A stretch of 64,000 bases of DNA from Pseudoruegeria sp. HB172150. Its GTDB lineage: Bacteria; Pseudomonadota; Alphaproteobacteria; Rhodobacterales; Rhodobacteraceae. Positions 1 through 7,793 of the stretch are shown piece by piece. A program made the position numbers and the translations under genes. A model generated the notes under the pieces. The model was not told the DNA's origin and searched no databases. It saw nothing but the letters and a program-made list of their open reading frames with translations. The stretch spans positions 248,001 through 312,000 of the forward strand of contig NZ_JAATNG010000002.1 of the NCBI RefSeq assembly GCF_013184805.1. The letters are read 5' to 3'. Every line of letters starts with the position of its first letter. Within the stretch, counting starts at the first letter, position 1.

Positions 1-495
1 GGTCTGCTGCCCATCGGCAATTTCGTCGCCGCCCTGCCGATCATCGGCATCGCGCCGATCCTGGTCAGCTGGTTCGGTTTCGACTGGCATTCCAAGGCGG
101 CGGTCGTGGTCGTCATGGTGTTCTTCCCGATGCTGGTGAACACGGTACAGGGCCTCGCCGACACCACCCAGATGCAGCGCGACCTGATGAAGACCTACTC
201 GGCCAGCTACTGGCAGTCGCTGGTCAAGCTGCGGCTGCCCGCCGCTTTGCCCTTCATTTTCAACGGGCTGAAAATTTCAACAACGCTGGCGCTGATCGGA
301 GCGATTGTCGCCGAATATTTCGGTTCCCCCACCCGGGGCATGGGCTTTCGCATCTCGACAGAGGTGGGGCGGCTCGGGATTGATATGGTCTGGGCCGAGA
401 TCACCGTGGCCGCCATCGCCGGTTCCGTCTTTTACGGGCTTGTGGTGCTGGCCGAACGGGGGCTGACCTTCTGGCATCCCTCGCAACGAAGCTGA
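1..495 (+). CDS. ABC transporter permease, NMT1/HMP-type uptake system (5' end missing)
   Basis: The reading frame is open from the first base, so the N-terminus lies outside the window; 164 residues remain. They show hydrophobic membrane segments and an EAA-type loop around SYWQSLVKLRLPAALPF, the contact site for the ATPase subunit in BPD_transp_1 permeases. The gene directly downstream encodes an NMT1/THI5-like binding protein, so the pair probably imports a pyrimidine- or vitamin-precursor-like compound. Family membership is clear; the substrate is inferred from the neighbour only. The missing ATPase is presumably upstream. Confidence 0.85.
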   Translation, partial: GLLPIGNFVAALPIIGIAPILVSWFGFDWHSKAAVVVVMVFFPMLVNTVQGLADTTQMQRDLMKTYSASYWQSLVKLRLPAALPFIFNGLKISTTLALIGAIVAEYFGSPTRGMGFRISTEVGRLGIDMVWAEITVAAIAGSVFYGLVVLAERGLTFWHPSQRS

Positions 496-525
496 GAATA
501 CCTGAACGACAACAAGGAGGTAACG

Positions 526-1518
526 ATGAAGAAACTGATGATCGGCGCAATGGCGCTGGGGATGGGCACGGGTGCTGCCCACGCCGCCGATGAGGTCACG
601 CTGCAGCTGAAATGGGTCACCCAGGCGCAGTTCGCGGGCTATTACGTGGCGCAGGAAAAGGGCTTCTACGAAGAGGAAGACCTTGACGTCACCATCAAGC
701 CGGGCGGCCCGGATATCGCGCCCGAGCAGGTGATCGCCGGCGACGGTGCCGATGTGATCACCACCTGGATGGCCGCCGGCCTTGCCGCCCGCGAACGCGG
801 CCTGCCTCTGGTCAACATCGCCCAGCCTTTCAAATCCGGCGGCCTGCAGCTGACCTGCCTGAAGGAATCCGGCATCGAAACGCCCGATGACTTCCCCGGC
901 CACACGCTGGGCGTCTGGTTCTACGGCAACGAATATCCCTTCTACGCCTGGATGGCGAAGCTGGGCGTGCCGACCGATGGCGGTGCCGAGGGCGTCGAGG
1001 TGCTGAAACAGGCATTCAACGTCGATCCGCTTCTGAACAAGCAGGCCGACTGCATCTCGGTCATGACCTATAACGAATACGGTCAGGTGCTGGATGCGGG
1101 CATCTCCGAGGATGAGCTGGTCACCTTCAACTACCTCGAAGAAGGCGTCGGGATGATGGAGGACGGCCTCTATGTCATGGAAGAGGACCTGCAGGATCCG
1201 GAATTCGTCGACAAGATGGTCCGCTTCGTCCGCGCTTCGATGAAGGGCTGGAAATACGCCGAGGAGAACCCGGAAGAAGCGGCCGAGATCGTGGTCGAAG
1301 CCGACGAAACCGGCGCGCAGACCTACGAGCACCAGCTCTACATGATGGGCGAGATCGCCAAGCTGACCGCCGGCTCCGACGGTTCGCTTGATCCGGCTGA
1401 TTTCGACCAGACCGTGGCCACGCTGCTGTCCGCCGTGTCGCCCGAGAACCCGGCGATCACCGAGGAACCCAGCGAAGGTGCCTGGACCCACATGATCACC
1501 GACGAAGCGCTGAAGTAG
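526..1518 (+). CDS. ABC transporter substrate-binding protein, NMT1/THI5-like
   Basis: This 330-residue protein starts with a Sec signal peptide (MKKLMIGAMALGMGTGAAHA) and should be periplasmic. The mature part begins with the LQLKWVTQAQFAGYYVA stretch typical of NMT1/THI5-type binding proteins, which bind pyrimidine precursors, riboflavin or similar small ligands. An AAGGAGG ribosome site lies just before the ATG. It follows the permease gene by 30 bases and the unit closes with a clear terminator. The ligand cannot be read from sequence; a hydroxymethylpyrimidine or riboflavin-like compound is a guess from the family. Confidence 0.88.
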   Translation: MKKLMIGAMALGMGTGAAHAADEVTLQLKWVTQAQFAGYYVAQEKGFYEEEDLDVTIKPGGPDIAPEQVIAGDGADVITTWMAAGLAARERGLPLVNIAQPFKSGGLQLTCLKESGIETPDDFPGHTLGVWFYGNEYPFYAWMAKLGVPTDGGAEGVEVLKQAFNVDPLLNKQADCISVMTYNEYGQVLDAGISEDELVTFNYLEEGVGMMEDGLYVMEEDLQDPEFVDKMVRFVRASMKGWKYAEENPEEAAEIVVEADETGAQTYEHQLYMMGEIAKLTAGSDGSLDPADFDQTVATLLSAVSPENPAITEEPSEGAWTHMITDEALK

Positions 1519-1541
1519 GCATTCGTTCCGACAAATAGAAA

Positions 1542-1568
1542 GGGCGGTCCCGTGGGGCCGCCCTTTTT
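1542..1568 (+). terminator. Rho-independent terminator after the NMT1-type uptake operon
   Basis: A nine-base-pair GC stem (GGGCGGTCC with GGGCCGCCC, one G-U pair) around a CGTG loop is followed directly by five T residues. It starts 23 bases after the binding-protein stop codon. Confidence 0.9.
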
Positions 1569-1590
1569 CGTGGGGTGTGAGTGGTGGGAA

Positions 1591-1860
1591 TTACGGGCAG
1601 GGCGCCGTGTAATAGGTGCCGTCACCGTTGGAATAGGCGCAGGTATTCTGCTGCTGGTTACGGGCGACCATGGTCCCCGCAGCCACGCCGCCGAGCGCGG
1701 CGATTACAGTCCAGTTGTCATCGGCCCCAAGCATCTTTGCGGTAACGGTGCCAACGCCGGCGCCGACGAGCGCACCGGCCACTTCGTCGTTCGAATATCC
1801 GCTGCAGGCGGACAGGCCGACAATACCGGTAAGGGCGATGGCGGTTGCGATGCGTTTCAT
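1591..1860 (-). CDS. Small glycine-rich lipoprotein
   Basis: This 89-residue protein has a lipoprotein signal peptide ending in the lipobox LSAC, so Cys19 should be acylated. The mature region is rich in glycine and alanine (VAGALVGAGVGTVTA and AALGGVAAGTMVA), resembling glycine-zipper segments of small outer-membrane lipoproteins. Two further cysteines lie near the C-terminus and could form a disulfide. An AGGAGA ribosome site precedes the ATG. It stands alone, convergent with the uptake operon. The function is unknown. Confidence 0.75.
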   Translation of the reverse strand: MKRIATAIALTGIVGLSACSGYSNDEVAGALVGAGVGTVTAKMLGADDNWTVIAALGGVAAGTMVARNQQQNTCAYSNGDGTYYTAPCP

Positions 1861-2121
1861 AGGGTCTCCTCAGTTCCTTAGTACTGTCCAGCCTGCCGCG
1901 TTCTGCGGGACGGCACGCCGGATACCTGCTTTGCTAACGTTATGCCGTACGGAAAGTTCCCTGCCGGACATAACCGCAGCGCAGGCCCGTTTCCGTGGGG
2001 ATCGTGGAAGGTCTGGTTTTCCTGACTGGCCGGTCAAAAACCGAAATGATACGCCACGTCATACGCAGAATTATTTCTCTGCAACATCTGATTTTGAACA
2101 TGAATTTCAAAGGAGGTCGGC

Positions 2122-2235
2122 ATGAACGTGCACGTCGCGAGATGCCTTTTGCCTGTCCGGAACCGGAGTGACTGGAAAACCGGACGATTATCCTACCTGC
2201 CGCCGAACCTTTACGGTCGGAAGGCACGGCGTTAA
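2122..2235 (+). CDS. Micro-protein A, 37 residues, paralogue of the 2581 gene
   Basis: An AAAGGAGGT ribosome site, nearly perfect, sits six bases before this ATG, and a perfect 11-base-pair hairpin follows the stop. The product is very basic (nine Arg or Lys) with one Cys and one Trp. Aligned without gaps to the 43-residue product at 2581, 14 of 37 positions are identical, including Ala6-Arg7, Leu9-Leu10-Pro11, the core RLSYLP at 22-27 and Tyr31. That similarity between two separate short ORFs argues that both are translated. No known family is recognised, and neither a signal peptide nor a membrane segment is visible. Confidence 0.6.
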   Translation: MNVHVARCLLPVRNRSDWKTGRLSYLPPNLYGRKARR

Positions 2236-2257
2236 CGAGTATCGTCGAAACGACTGC

Positions 2258-2285
2258 GATGGCCGGAGAATTAGCTCCGGCCATC
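2258..2285 (+). terminator. Hairpin after micro-gene A
   Basis: GATGGCCGGAG and CTCCGGCCATC form a perfect 11-base-pair stem with a six-base loop, 22 bases after the micro-gene stop. Only a weak T-rich run follows, so it may stabilise the 3' end or terminate inefficiently. Confidence 0.55.
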
Positions 2286-2499
2286 TGCGTTTCCGACCCC
2301 TGCAACGCACAGAGAACTCAAATGCGCCGGCCACGTTGCCAGTGCCGAATTCGCCGGTTGACCGCGTCCGGCTCCGGCCTAAGTCAACGCTCTTGCCGGC
2401 TGGAAAGCGTTTCCGCCGGCGCGTCTGTGCACGACAGACGCATTCGGGGTTCCGAACCGGAAACTTGGCCAGACTCCGAAAAAATGTATATACAAAGTA

Positions 2500-2528
2500 T
2501 TGACGTTTCCGTTGTGCGGATCTATATG
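2500..2528 (+). promoter_or_regulatory. Sigma-70-type promoter of micro-gene B
   Basis: TTGACG at 2500-2505 and TATATG at 2523-2528 are separated by exactly 17 bases. The predicted start near 2535 leaves a leader of about 45 bases before the ATG at 2581. Confidence 0.6.
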
Positions 2529-2580
2529 AGAACCATTCGCAATACAGCGAGACGAAATAGAAACTGAATAGGAGAGCATC

Positions 2581-2712
2581 ATGACTGTTGTGACCGCACG
2601 CGCGCTGCTGCCCTTCCACCCTGTGAAGAAGAATGGACAGCTGCGCCTGAGCTACCTGCCCAAGGCAGTGTACAAGACCGCGAAATCGATGAAGGCTGCG
2701 CTGGTTCGGTAA
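2581..2712 (+). CDS. Micro-protein B, 43 residues, paralogue of the 2122 gene
   Basis: The gene has its own promoter (2500-2528), an AGGAG ribosome site seven bases before the ATG, and a strong hairpin after the stop, so it looks like a complete small transcription unit. The product is basic and shares with micro-protein A the N-terminal pattern MxVxxARxLLP and the core RLSYLP followed by a conserved Tyr. It is longer at the C-terminus, where a Lys/Ala-rich helix is likely. No family is recognised. A nucleic-acid or ribosome-binding role would fit the charge, but that is only a guess. Confidence 0.68.
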   Translation: MTVVTARALLPFHPVKKNGQLRLSYLPKAVYKTAKSMKAALVR

Positions 2713-2736
2713 ACCCGATACGCAGCTAGACAGTTT

Positions 2737-2772
2737 GACAAAGGGCCGGGGCGCACGCTCCGGTCCTTTGTC
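2737..2772 (+). terminator. Terminator hairpin after micro-gene B
   Basis: GACAAAGGGCCGG pairs with CCGGTCCTTTGTC over 13 base pairs with one G-U pair and a ten-base loop. It begins 24 bases after the stop codon. The following bases are only moderately T-rich. Confidence 0.7.
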
Positions 2773-2897
2773 GTTGATGCCATGGGCAACCGCGCCGGCG
2801 GAAATGCGCGGGATCGCGGACCCGTCGCACTCTGCTGTTGGCGGCTCGGTTGGCCGGTTGCGATACTGCCAATGTATCAGGCCCTCGGAACCGGACC

Positions 2898-3899
2898 ATG
2901 ACGATGAAGAAAGTGTCGATGTCGATGACCGGAGCAGCTGTTCTGGTGGCCGCCGTCGCTGTGCTGTCGTTCTGGGTGGCGCCATCACGGGCGGATACCG
3001 CCTGGCTTGAGGCCCGGATCGCCAACCCGAAGCTGCGCTGTCGCGCGTCCGACCGGTTCACGATCATAGTACATGGCGGCGCCTTCTGGGGTGATCCGCC
3101 TGGCACGACGCGCAGAACGGTCCTGCGCGATGTCGCCGTGCAAGCCGCCCGTTGGCTCGACGGAGGCGCACCCGCGCTCGCCGTGGTGGAGGAAGCCGTC
3201 GCAATGCTCGAGGACTCGGGTGCGTTCAACGCGGGCAAGGGCGCGAACGCCAACGCGAAAGGTGTCGTCGAACTCGATGCCGGCATCATGGATGGTCGCA
3301 CCCGCCGTGCCGGGGCAGTCGCGGCGGTCCGGAGCTTGAAGAATCCGGTGCGTGCCGCACGGCTGGTGATGACATGGACGCCGCATGTAATGCTTTCCGG
3401 GGTATCGGCGGACGAAGCCCTGTCCGAGCTCGGCGCAGAGACAGTTGATACAGGCTATTTCGAACGCACCGGTAACGGTGAGGCCTTCGAAGAGAAGGGG
3501 ACGGTCGGCGCTGTGGCGCTGGACCGCTGCGGTGATCTTGCTGCCGCGACCTCCACCGGCGGGTTCGGGGCAAAGTTGCCCGGCCGTATCGGCGACAGCC
3601 CAATCCCCGGCGCCGGATTATTTGCCGAGAACGGGCTGGTGGCGATTGCGGCCACCGGGCATGGCGAAAGCTTTCTGCAGACGGTACTGTCACACGAGGT
3701 AGCGGCGCGAATGCGCTACGGCGGTGAAACACTGGACGCCGCTGTGCGGGGCGCAATCCTCGAGACGCTCGCTTCGGTCGGAGGCGAGGGTGGGCTCGTC
3801 GCCGTGGATGCAGCCGGGAACGCCGTATCGCTCTTCAATTCGGATGGAATGCTGAGCGAAATGATGAGCAGTGCTTCTTTGACGGACCCCGATAAATAG
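2898..3899 (+). CDS. Exported isoaspartyl peptidase / plant-type L-asparaginase
   Basis: This 333-residue protein belongs to the N-terminal nucleophile hydrolases that cut isoaspartyl dipeptides and asparagine. The sequence VHGGAF opens the domain, and GTVGAVALD places the catalytic Thr at residue 202, where such precursors self-cleave into two chains; the STGG substrate loop follows. A hydrophobic N-terminal segment ending in SRA suggests export to the periplasm, which is less usual for the family. I chose the ATG at 2898 (MTMKK) because upstream in-frame residues look non-coding; an ATG six bases later is equally possible. It stands alone between the micro-genes and the dehydrogenase. Confidence 0.85.
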   Translation: MTMKKVSMSMTGAAVLVAAVAVLSFWVAPSRADTAWLEARIANPKLRCRASDRFTIIVHGGAFWGDPPGTTRRTVLRDVAVQAARWLDGGAPALAVVEEAVAMLEDSGAFNAGKGANANAKGVVELDAGIMDGRTRRAGAVAAVRSLKNPVRAARLVMTWTPHVMLSGVSADEALSELGAETVDTGYFERTGNGEAFEEKGTVGAVALDRCGDLAAATSTGGFGAKLPGRIGDSPIPGAGLFAENGLVAIAATGHGESFLQTVLSHEVAARMRYGGETLDAAVRGAILETLASVGGEGGLVAVDAAGNAVSLFNSDGMLSEMMSSASLTDPDK

Positions 3900-3936
3900 G
3901 GTGCAGGCAGCCGCCATCTTCCCAACGTACATCCAG

Positions 3937-3965
3937 TTGACTTACATCCGCCCCTTCGGTATCGC
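3937..3965 (+). promoter_or_regulatory. Promoter of the leader peptide / dehydrogenase unit
   Basis: TTGACT (3937-3942) and TATCGC (3960-3965) are 17 bases apart. Seven bases past the -10 box falls on the A of the leader ATG at 3972, so the transcript would be leaderless. The -10 box is weak. Confidence 0.45.
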
Positions 3966-3971
3966 CACCCC

Positions 3972-4022
3972 ATGACGACTGCATCGCATCACGCCGGGAT
4001 CTATTACGCGCCGCTCTCATAG
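3972..4022 (+). CDS. Putative 16-residue leader peptide with tandem Tyr codons
   Basis: The small frame reads MTTASHHAGIYYAPLS and ends at TAG. Two adjacent Tyr codons (4002-4007) lie just before the first arm of a hairpin, and the stop codon sits in its loop-arm junction, as expected for ribosome-mediated attenuation. There is no Shine-Dalgarno sequence, but the predicted transcript begins at or next to the ATG. Leaderless trpL in Sinorhizobium is a precedent for this layout. The adjacent His-His pair could be incidental. The gene it would control makes a tyrosine-pathway enzyme. Confidence 0.5.
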   Translation: MTTASHHAGIYYAPLS

Positions 4023-4071
4023 CGGCGGATGCTCAGTCTTTGTTCAACCGCTGCATCGCCAGCGGTTTTTT
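4009..4071 (+). promoter_or_regulatory. Four-segment transcription attenuator ahead of the prephenate dehydrogenase
   Basis: Segment 1 (CGCCGCT, 4009-4015) pairs perfectly with segment 2 (AGCGGCG, 4021-4027). Segment 3 (AACCGCTG, 4046-4053) pairs perfectly with segment 4 (CAGCGGTT, 4060-4067), and T residues run to 4071, making an intrinsic terminator 43 bases before the gene. AGCGG of segment 2 can instead pair with CCGCT of segment 3, giving an antiterminator. This is the classical attenuator arrangement. The alternative is that the second hairpin simply terminates the peptidase transcript. Confidence 0.55.
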
Positions 4072-4080
4072 CATGGGATG

Positions 4081-4106
4081 CCTCTGGCGCTGCGCCACTA
4101 CAGAGG
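4081..4106 (+). promoter_or_regulatory. Hairpin masking the dehydrogenase ribosome site
   Basis: CCTCTG (4081-4086) can pair with CAGAGG (4101-4106), which contains the AGAGG ribosome site for the ATG at 4114. A competing inner GGCG/CGCC stem is also possible. This suggests an extra translational control level. Confidence 0.4.
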
Positions 4107-4113
4107 TCACCCC

Positions 4114-4893
4114 ATGCGGAACGGCACGGAACCCACGAAAAATACAGTCGGCATCGTCGGCTTCGGCGCCTTCGGGCAGTTGATGGCGCGGGAATTGCGG
4201 CGCTATGTGCCGTTGTGCGCATACGACCCCGATCCGGGGTTGGCGGCGGTGGCGGATCGGTTGGGTGTGGAACTGACCGACCTCGCGCAGGTCGCGCGCT
4301 GCCACATGGTCGTCCTGGCTGTGCCGGTAGCCAAGCTGGCTGAAACGGTGGCGGCCATCGCCCCGCATTTCCGGCCCGGCGCTTTGGTGCTCGATGTGGG
4401 CTCGGTCAAGGTGAAGCCCGCCGAGATCATGCGGCGCGGCCTGCCTGATCACGTCGATATCGTTGCGACGCATCCGCTCTTCGGCCCGCAAAGCGCCGCG
4501 AACGGTGTCGCCGGGCTGAAGATTGCGCTTTGCCCTGTGCGCGGGCGGCGGCACCTGCGGCTGGCCGCGTTCCTGCGCCGGGCGCTTGGGCTGCGGGTAA
4601 TCATCACCACGCCCGAGGCGCATGACCGGGAAGCCGCCACCGTGCAGGGCCTGACCCACCTGATCGCGAAGGTGCTGGTGCGGATGGAACCGCTGCCAGG
4701 CGAGATGACGACCCTCAGCTACGACCGCCTGATCGAGGCCGTGGATATGGTGCGCCACGACGCGCCGGGGGTCTTCGAGGCAATCGAGCGCGACAATCCC
4801 TTTGCGGACGATGTACGGCGGCAGTTCTTTGGGCTGCTGGCGGAGCTGGATGCCGAAATGTCCGCCCGCGCCATGGCCTGTGCGGCGGAATAA
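4114..4893 (+). CDS. Prephenate/arogenate dehydrogenase family protein
   Basis: The 259-residue protein opens with a Rossmann NAD(P)-binding loop GIVGFGAFGQ and carries the family signatures DVGSVK and HPLFGP, followed by a helical C-terminal dimerisation domain. It would oxidise prephenate or arogenate in tyrosine synthesis. It is shorter than fused TyrA enzymes and has no chorismate mutase or ACT domain. The start at 4114 is chosen because AGAGG lies seven bases upstream; an in-frame ATG at 4078 lacks a ribosome site. The upstream leader and terminator suggest tyrosine-dependent attenuation. Substrate preference is not decidable from sequence. Confidence 0.85.
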   Translation: MRNGTEPTKNTVGIVGFGAFGQLMARELRRYVPLCAYDPDPGLAAVADRLGVELTDLAQVARCHMVVLAVPVAKLAETVAAIAPHFRPGALVLDVGSVKVKPAEIMRRGLPDHVDIVATHPLFGPQSAANGVAGLKIALCPVRGRRHLRLAAFLRRALGLRVIITTPEAHDREAATVQGLTHLIAKVLVRMEPLPGEMTTLSYDRLIEAVDMVRHDAPGVFEAIERDNPFADDVRRQFFGLLAELDAEMSARAMACAAE

Positions 4894-4923
4894 ACGGGGT
4901 GCGCGGTCAACGCGCACCCCGTT
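4893..4923. terminator. Bidirectional terminator between the dehydrogenase and acs
   Basis: AACGGGGTGCGCG and CGCGCACCCCGTT form a perfect 13-base-pair stem with a five-base loop, placed between the two convergent stop codons. T/A runs are short on both sides. Confidence 0.75.
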
Positions 4924-4941
4924 CAAGGCTGGAATCGGGCG

Positions 4942-6897
4942 TTACTTGTTCGCCCGGTTCTCGATCAGTTCGTCAACCACCGACGGATCGGCCAGCGTCG
5001 AGGTATCCCCCAGCGCACCGTAATCGTTCTCGGCGATCTTGCGCAGGATGCGGCGCATGATCTTGCCCGAGCGGGTCTTGGGCAGGCCCGGCGCCCACTG
5101 GATCACGTCCGGCTTGGCAATCGGGCCGATCTCCGTACGCACCCAGGTCTCCAGTTCCTTCTTCAGCTCGTCCGAAGGCGTCTGATCGTTCATCAGGGTC
5201 ACGTAGCAATAGATGCCCTGACCCTTGATGTCGTGCGGAAAGCCGACGACGGCGGCCTCGGCGACCTTGGCATGGGCGACAAGCGCGGATTCGATCTCTG
5301 CCGTGCCCATCCGGTGGCCGGAGACGTTGATCACGTCATCAACGCGGCCGGTGATCCAGTAGTAGCCGTCCTCATCCCGGCGGCAGCCGTCGCCCGAGAA
5401 GTAGTAACCCTTGTACTGTTGGAAATACGTGGCCTGGAACCGTTCGTGATCGCCCCAGACGGTGCGCATCTGGCCGGGCCAGCTGTCCTTCACGGCCAGC
5501 ACGCCCTCGGCAGGGTTGCTGTCGATGATCTTGCCGCTTTCGGCCTCCAGCACCACCGGCTGCACGCCGAAGAAGGGCAGGGTGGCCGAACCCGGCTTGG
5601 TCGCAACCGCGCCGGGCAGCGGCGTGATCATGTGGCCGCCGGTTTCGGTCTGCCACCATGTATCGACGATCGGCAGTTTTCCTTTGCCGATATGGTCGTT
5701 GTACCAGTTCCAGGCTTCCGGGTTTATCGGTTCACCGACCGTTCCCAGCACCTTGAGGCTGGACAGGTCGGATCTCGCCGGGAATTCCGTGCCCTGACCC
5801 ATCAGCGCGCGGATCGCGGTGGGGGCGGTGTAGAATTGGTTGACCTTGTGTTTCTCGATCACCTGCCAGAAACGGCCGGCATCGGGATAGGTCGGCACGC
5901 CTTCGAACATCAGCGTCGTCGCGCCGTTCGCCAGCGGGCCATAGACGATATAGGTATGGCCAGTGACCCAGCCCACATCTGCACCGCACCAGAAAATATC
6001 GCCGTCGTGATAGTCGAAGGTGTATTCCTGCGTCATCGAGGCGTAAACGAGATAACCGCCCGAGGTATGCACCACACCCTTCGGCTTCCCTGTGGAGCCT
6101 GACGTGTAGAGGATGAACAGCGGGTCTTCCGCCTTCATCGGGCGCGGCGGACAATCCGGTGCGGCCGTCTCCATCAGCGCCTTCACGTCGACATCGCGGC
6201 CCTGGATCCAGGTGGTCTGGTCGCCGGTATGCTTCACGACCAGACAGCGCACCTTGTCCGAGCAGTGCAACAGCGCAGCGTCGGTGTTGGATTTGAGGTT
6301 GGTCCGGCGGCCGCCGCGCGGCGCGGTATCCGCGGTTATCACCAGCTTGGCGCCGCAGTCGTTGATCCGGTTCGCCAGCGCGTCGGGCGAGAAGCCGGCG
6401 AAGACCACCGAATGGATTGCGCCGATACGGGCGCAGGCGAGCATCGCATAGGCCGCCTCGGGGATCATCGGCAGGTAGATGATCACGCGGTCGCCGCGCA
6501 TCACGCCCTGGCTCAGCAGCACGTTCGCAAAGCGGCAGACCTTCTCATGCAACTCCCGATAGCTGATGTGCTGCGCCGGGGTCTCCGGGTCGTCGGGCTC
6601 GAAGATGATCGCGGTCTGATCGGCGCGCGTTGCCAGGTGACGGTCGATGCAGTTGGCGGCGACGTTCAGGACGCCATCCTCGTACCACTTGATCGAAACC
6701 TTGCCGAAGCTGAAGTCAGTGTCCTTCACCTTGCTGTAAGGCTCGATCCAGTCGATCCGCTTGCCGTGCTCGCCCCAGAACGCTTCCGGGTCGGCGACGG
6801 ATGCCTCGTACATTTCCTTGTATTTCTCGGGAGTCACATGCGCCTTGGCGACAAAATCGTCGCTTGGCTTGTAGACGTTATCTACGGTGTCCAGCAT
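4942..6897 (-). CDS. acs: Acetyl-coenzyme A synthetase
   Basis: This 651-residue enzyme makes acetyl-CoA from acetate, ATP and CoA through acetyl-AMP. The AMP-binding loop [15 protein letters not shown] lies near residues 262-276, the hinge and A8 region contains [11 protein letters not shown], and the catalytic, acetylatable lysine is in RSGKIMRR near residue 610. The start MLDTVDN is chosen over an ATG five codons earlier because GGAGGAG precedes it. It sits 78 bases downstream of livF on the same strand, so it may be the last gene of the uptake operon. The divergent sensor system at 14-17 kb is of the type known to control acs. Confidence 0.97.
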   Translation of the reverse strand: MLDTVDNVYKPSDDFVAKAHVTPEKYKEMYEASVADPEAFWGEHGKRIDWIEPYSKVKDTDFSFGKVSIKWYEDGVLNVAANCIDRHLATRADQTAIIFEPDDPETPAQHISYRELHEKVCRFANVLLSQGVMRGDRVIIYLPMIPEAAYAMLACARIGAIHSVVFAGFSPDALANRINDCGAKLVITADTAPRGGRRTNLKSNTDAALLHCSDKVRCLVVKHTGDQTTWIQGRDVDVKALMETAAPDCPPRPMKAEDPLFILYTSGSTGKPKGVVHTSGGYLVYASMTQEYTFDYHDGDIFWCGADVGWVTGHTYIVYGPLANGATTLMFEGVPTYPDAGRFWQVIEKHKVNQFYTAPTAIRALMGQGTEFPARSDLSSLKVLGTVGEPINPEAWNWYNDHIGKGKLPIVDTWWQTETGGHMITPLPGAVATKPGSATLPFFGVQPVVLEAESGKIIDSNPAEGVLAVKDSWPGQMRTVWGDHERFQATYFQQYKGYYFSGDGCRRDEDGYYWITGRVDDVINVSGHRMGTAEIESALVAHAKVAEAAVVGFPHDIKGQGIYCYVTLMNDQTPSDELKKELETWVRTEIGPIAKPDVIQWAPGLPKTRSGKIMRRILRKIAENDYGALGDTSTLADPSVVDELIENRANK

Positions 6898-6975
6898 TGC
6901 TATCTCCTCCATCCCTTAGCACCCCCGGCCCGGAGAGGGCGGGGGCTTGGTACCGCCCGGCTAGGGGCATCCGGC

Positions 6976-7758
6976 CTAGATCGCCAGGTACTCGGCGCGC
7001 AGCGCCTCGTTGTCGAGTACTTCCTGTGCCGTTCCGTCAAACACAACGGTCCCGGTGTCAAGGATCACCGCCCGGTCAGCGAGCATCAGCGCGCGGACAG
7101 CGTTCTGCTCCACGATGACAGTGGTGATGCCCTGTTCCTTGATGATGTTCAGTGTCTTTTCGATCTCGTCCACGATGACAGGGGCCAGTCCCTCGTAAGG
7201 CTCGTCGAGCAGAAGCACCTTGATGCTGCGTGACAGCGCGCGTGCGATGGCCAGCATCTGCTGCTCCCCGCCCGACAGCGTCACACCCTCCTGCTTGCGG
7301 CGTTCTCCGAGCCGGGGGAAAAGTTCGTAAATCCGGTCCAGCGACCAGCCCACTGGCGGGGTGATCTGCGCCAGTTGCAGGTTCTCTTCGACGGTCAGGC
7401 CGGGAATGATACGCCGGTCCTCGGGGACCAGCTGGATTCCGGCTGCGGCGGCCTGATGGCTGGTCATGCTGTGCAGCGGCTGATGATCCAGCCAGACTTC
7501 ACCGTGGGTCAGGAGCGGGCTGCCGACACGCGCAATGGCGCGAAGCGTCGAGGTCTTGCCGGCGCCGTTGCGGCCCAGCAGGGCCAGGATCTCGCCCTCG
7601 TGGATGTTGAAGCTGACGCCCTGCACGATGTAGCTCTCGCCGTAATAGGCGTGCAGGTCCCAAGCCGAAAAGAAGGCTGGCGCGGTCGCGGCGTGATTGG
7701 AATGCCGGGAAAAATCCGGCCTTTCGCGCGTTGTCAGCTGATCTTCGGTCAACGTCAT
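6976..7758 (-). CDS. livF: Branched-chain-type ABC transporter ATP-binding protein LivF
   Basis: The 260-residue ATPase has Walker A GRNGAGKTS (62-70), the signature LSGGEQQ and Walker B VLLLDEP. Its end TVEENL...EYLAI and length match LivF of Liv-type uptake systems. About 30 residues precede the usual start, an extension with no evident domain. An AAGGAA site lies before the ATG. It works with LivG on the cytoplasmic face of the LivHM channel. Confidence 0.93.
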   Translation of the reverse strand: MTLTEDQLTTRERPDFSRHSNHAATAPAFFSAWDLHAYYGESYIVQGVSFNIHEGEILALLGRNGAGKTSTLRAIARVGSPLLTHGEVWLDHQPLHSMTSHQAAAAGIQLVPEDRRIIPGLTVEENLQLAQITPPVGWSLDRIYELFPRLGERRKQEGVTLSGGEQQMLAIARALSRSIKVLLLDEPYEGLAPVIVDEIEKTLNIIKEQGITTVIVEQNAVRALMLADRAVILDTGTVVFDGTAQEVLDNEALRAEYLAI

Positions 7759-7793
7759 CTTCAGGTTTCCTTCGTTCCCGCCCTAGCCGGGCG

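Larger units (their letters stand above)
2236..2580. other. Intergenic stretch between the two micro-genes
   Basis: This AT-richer stretch holds the hairpin at 2258-2285 and a well-formed promoter at 2500-2528 serving the second micro-gene. Longer open frames cross it on both strands, but none has a ribosome site or a recognisable protein. I see no other feature. Confidence 0.5.

Noticed and set aside
277-1491. A 404-codon open frame on the minus strand opposite the NMT1-type genes
   Set aside because: It is antisense to two well-supported genes, has no ribosome site, and its composition is the low-complexity His/Arg/Gly mix produced by reverse reading of GC-rich genes.
2188-2988. A 266-codon minus-strand frame across both micro-genes
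   Set aside because: It has no recognisable domain, lacks a ribosome site, and runs against a promoter, two hairpins and two ribosome sites on the plus strand.
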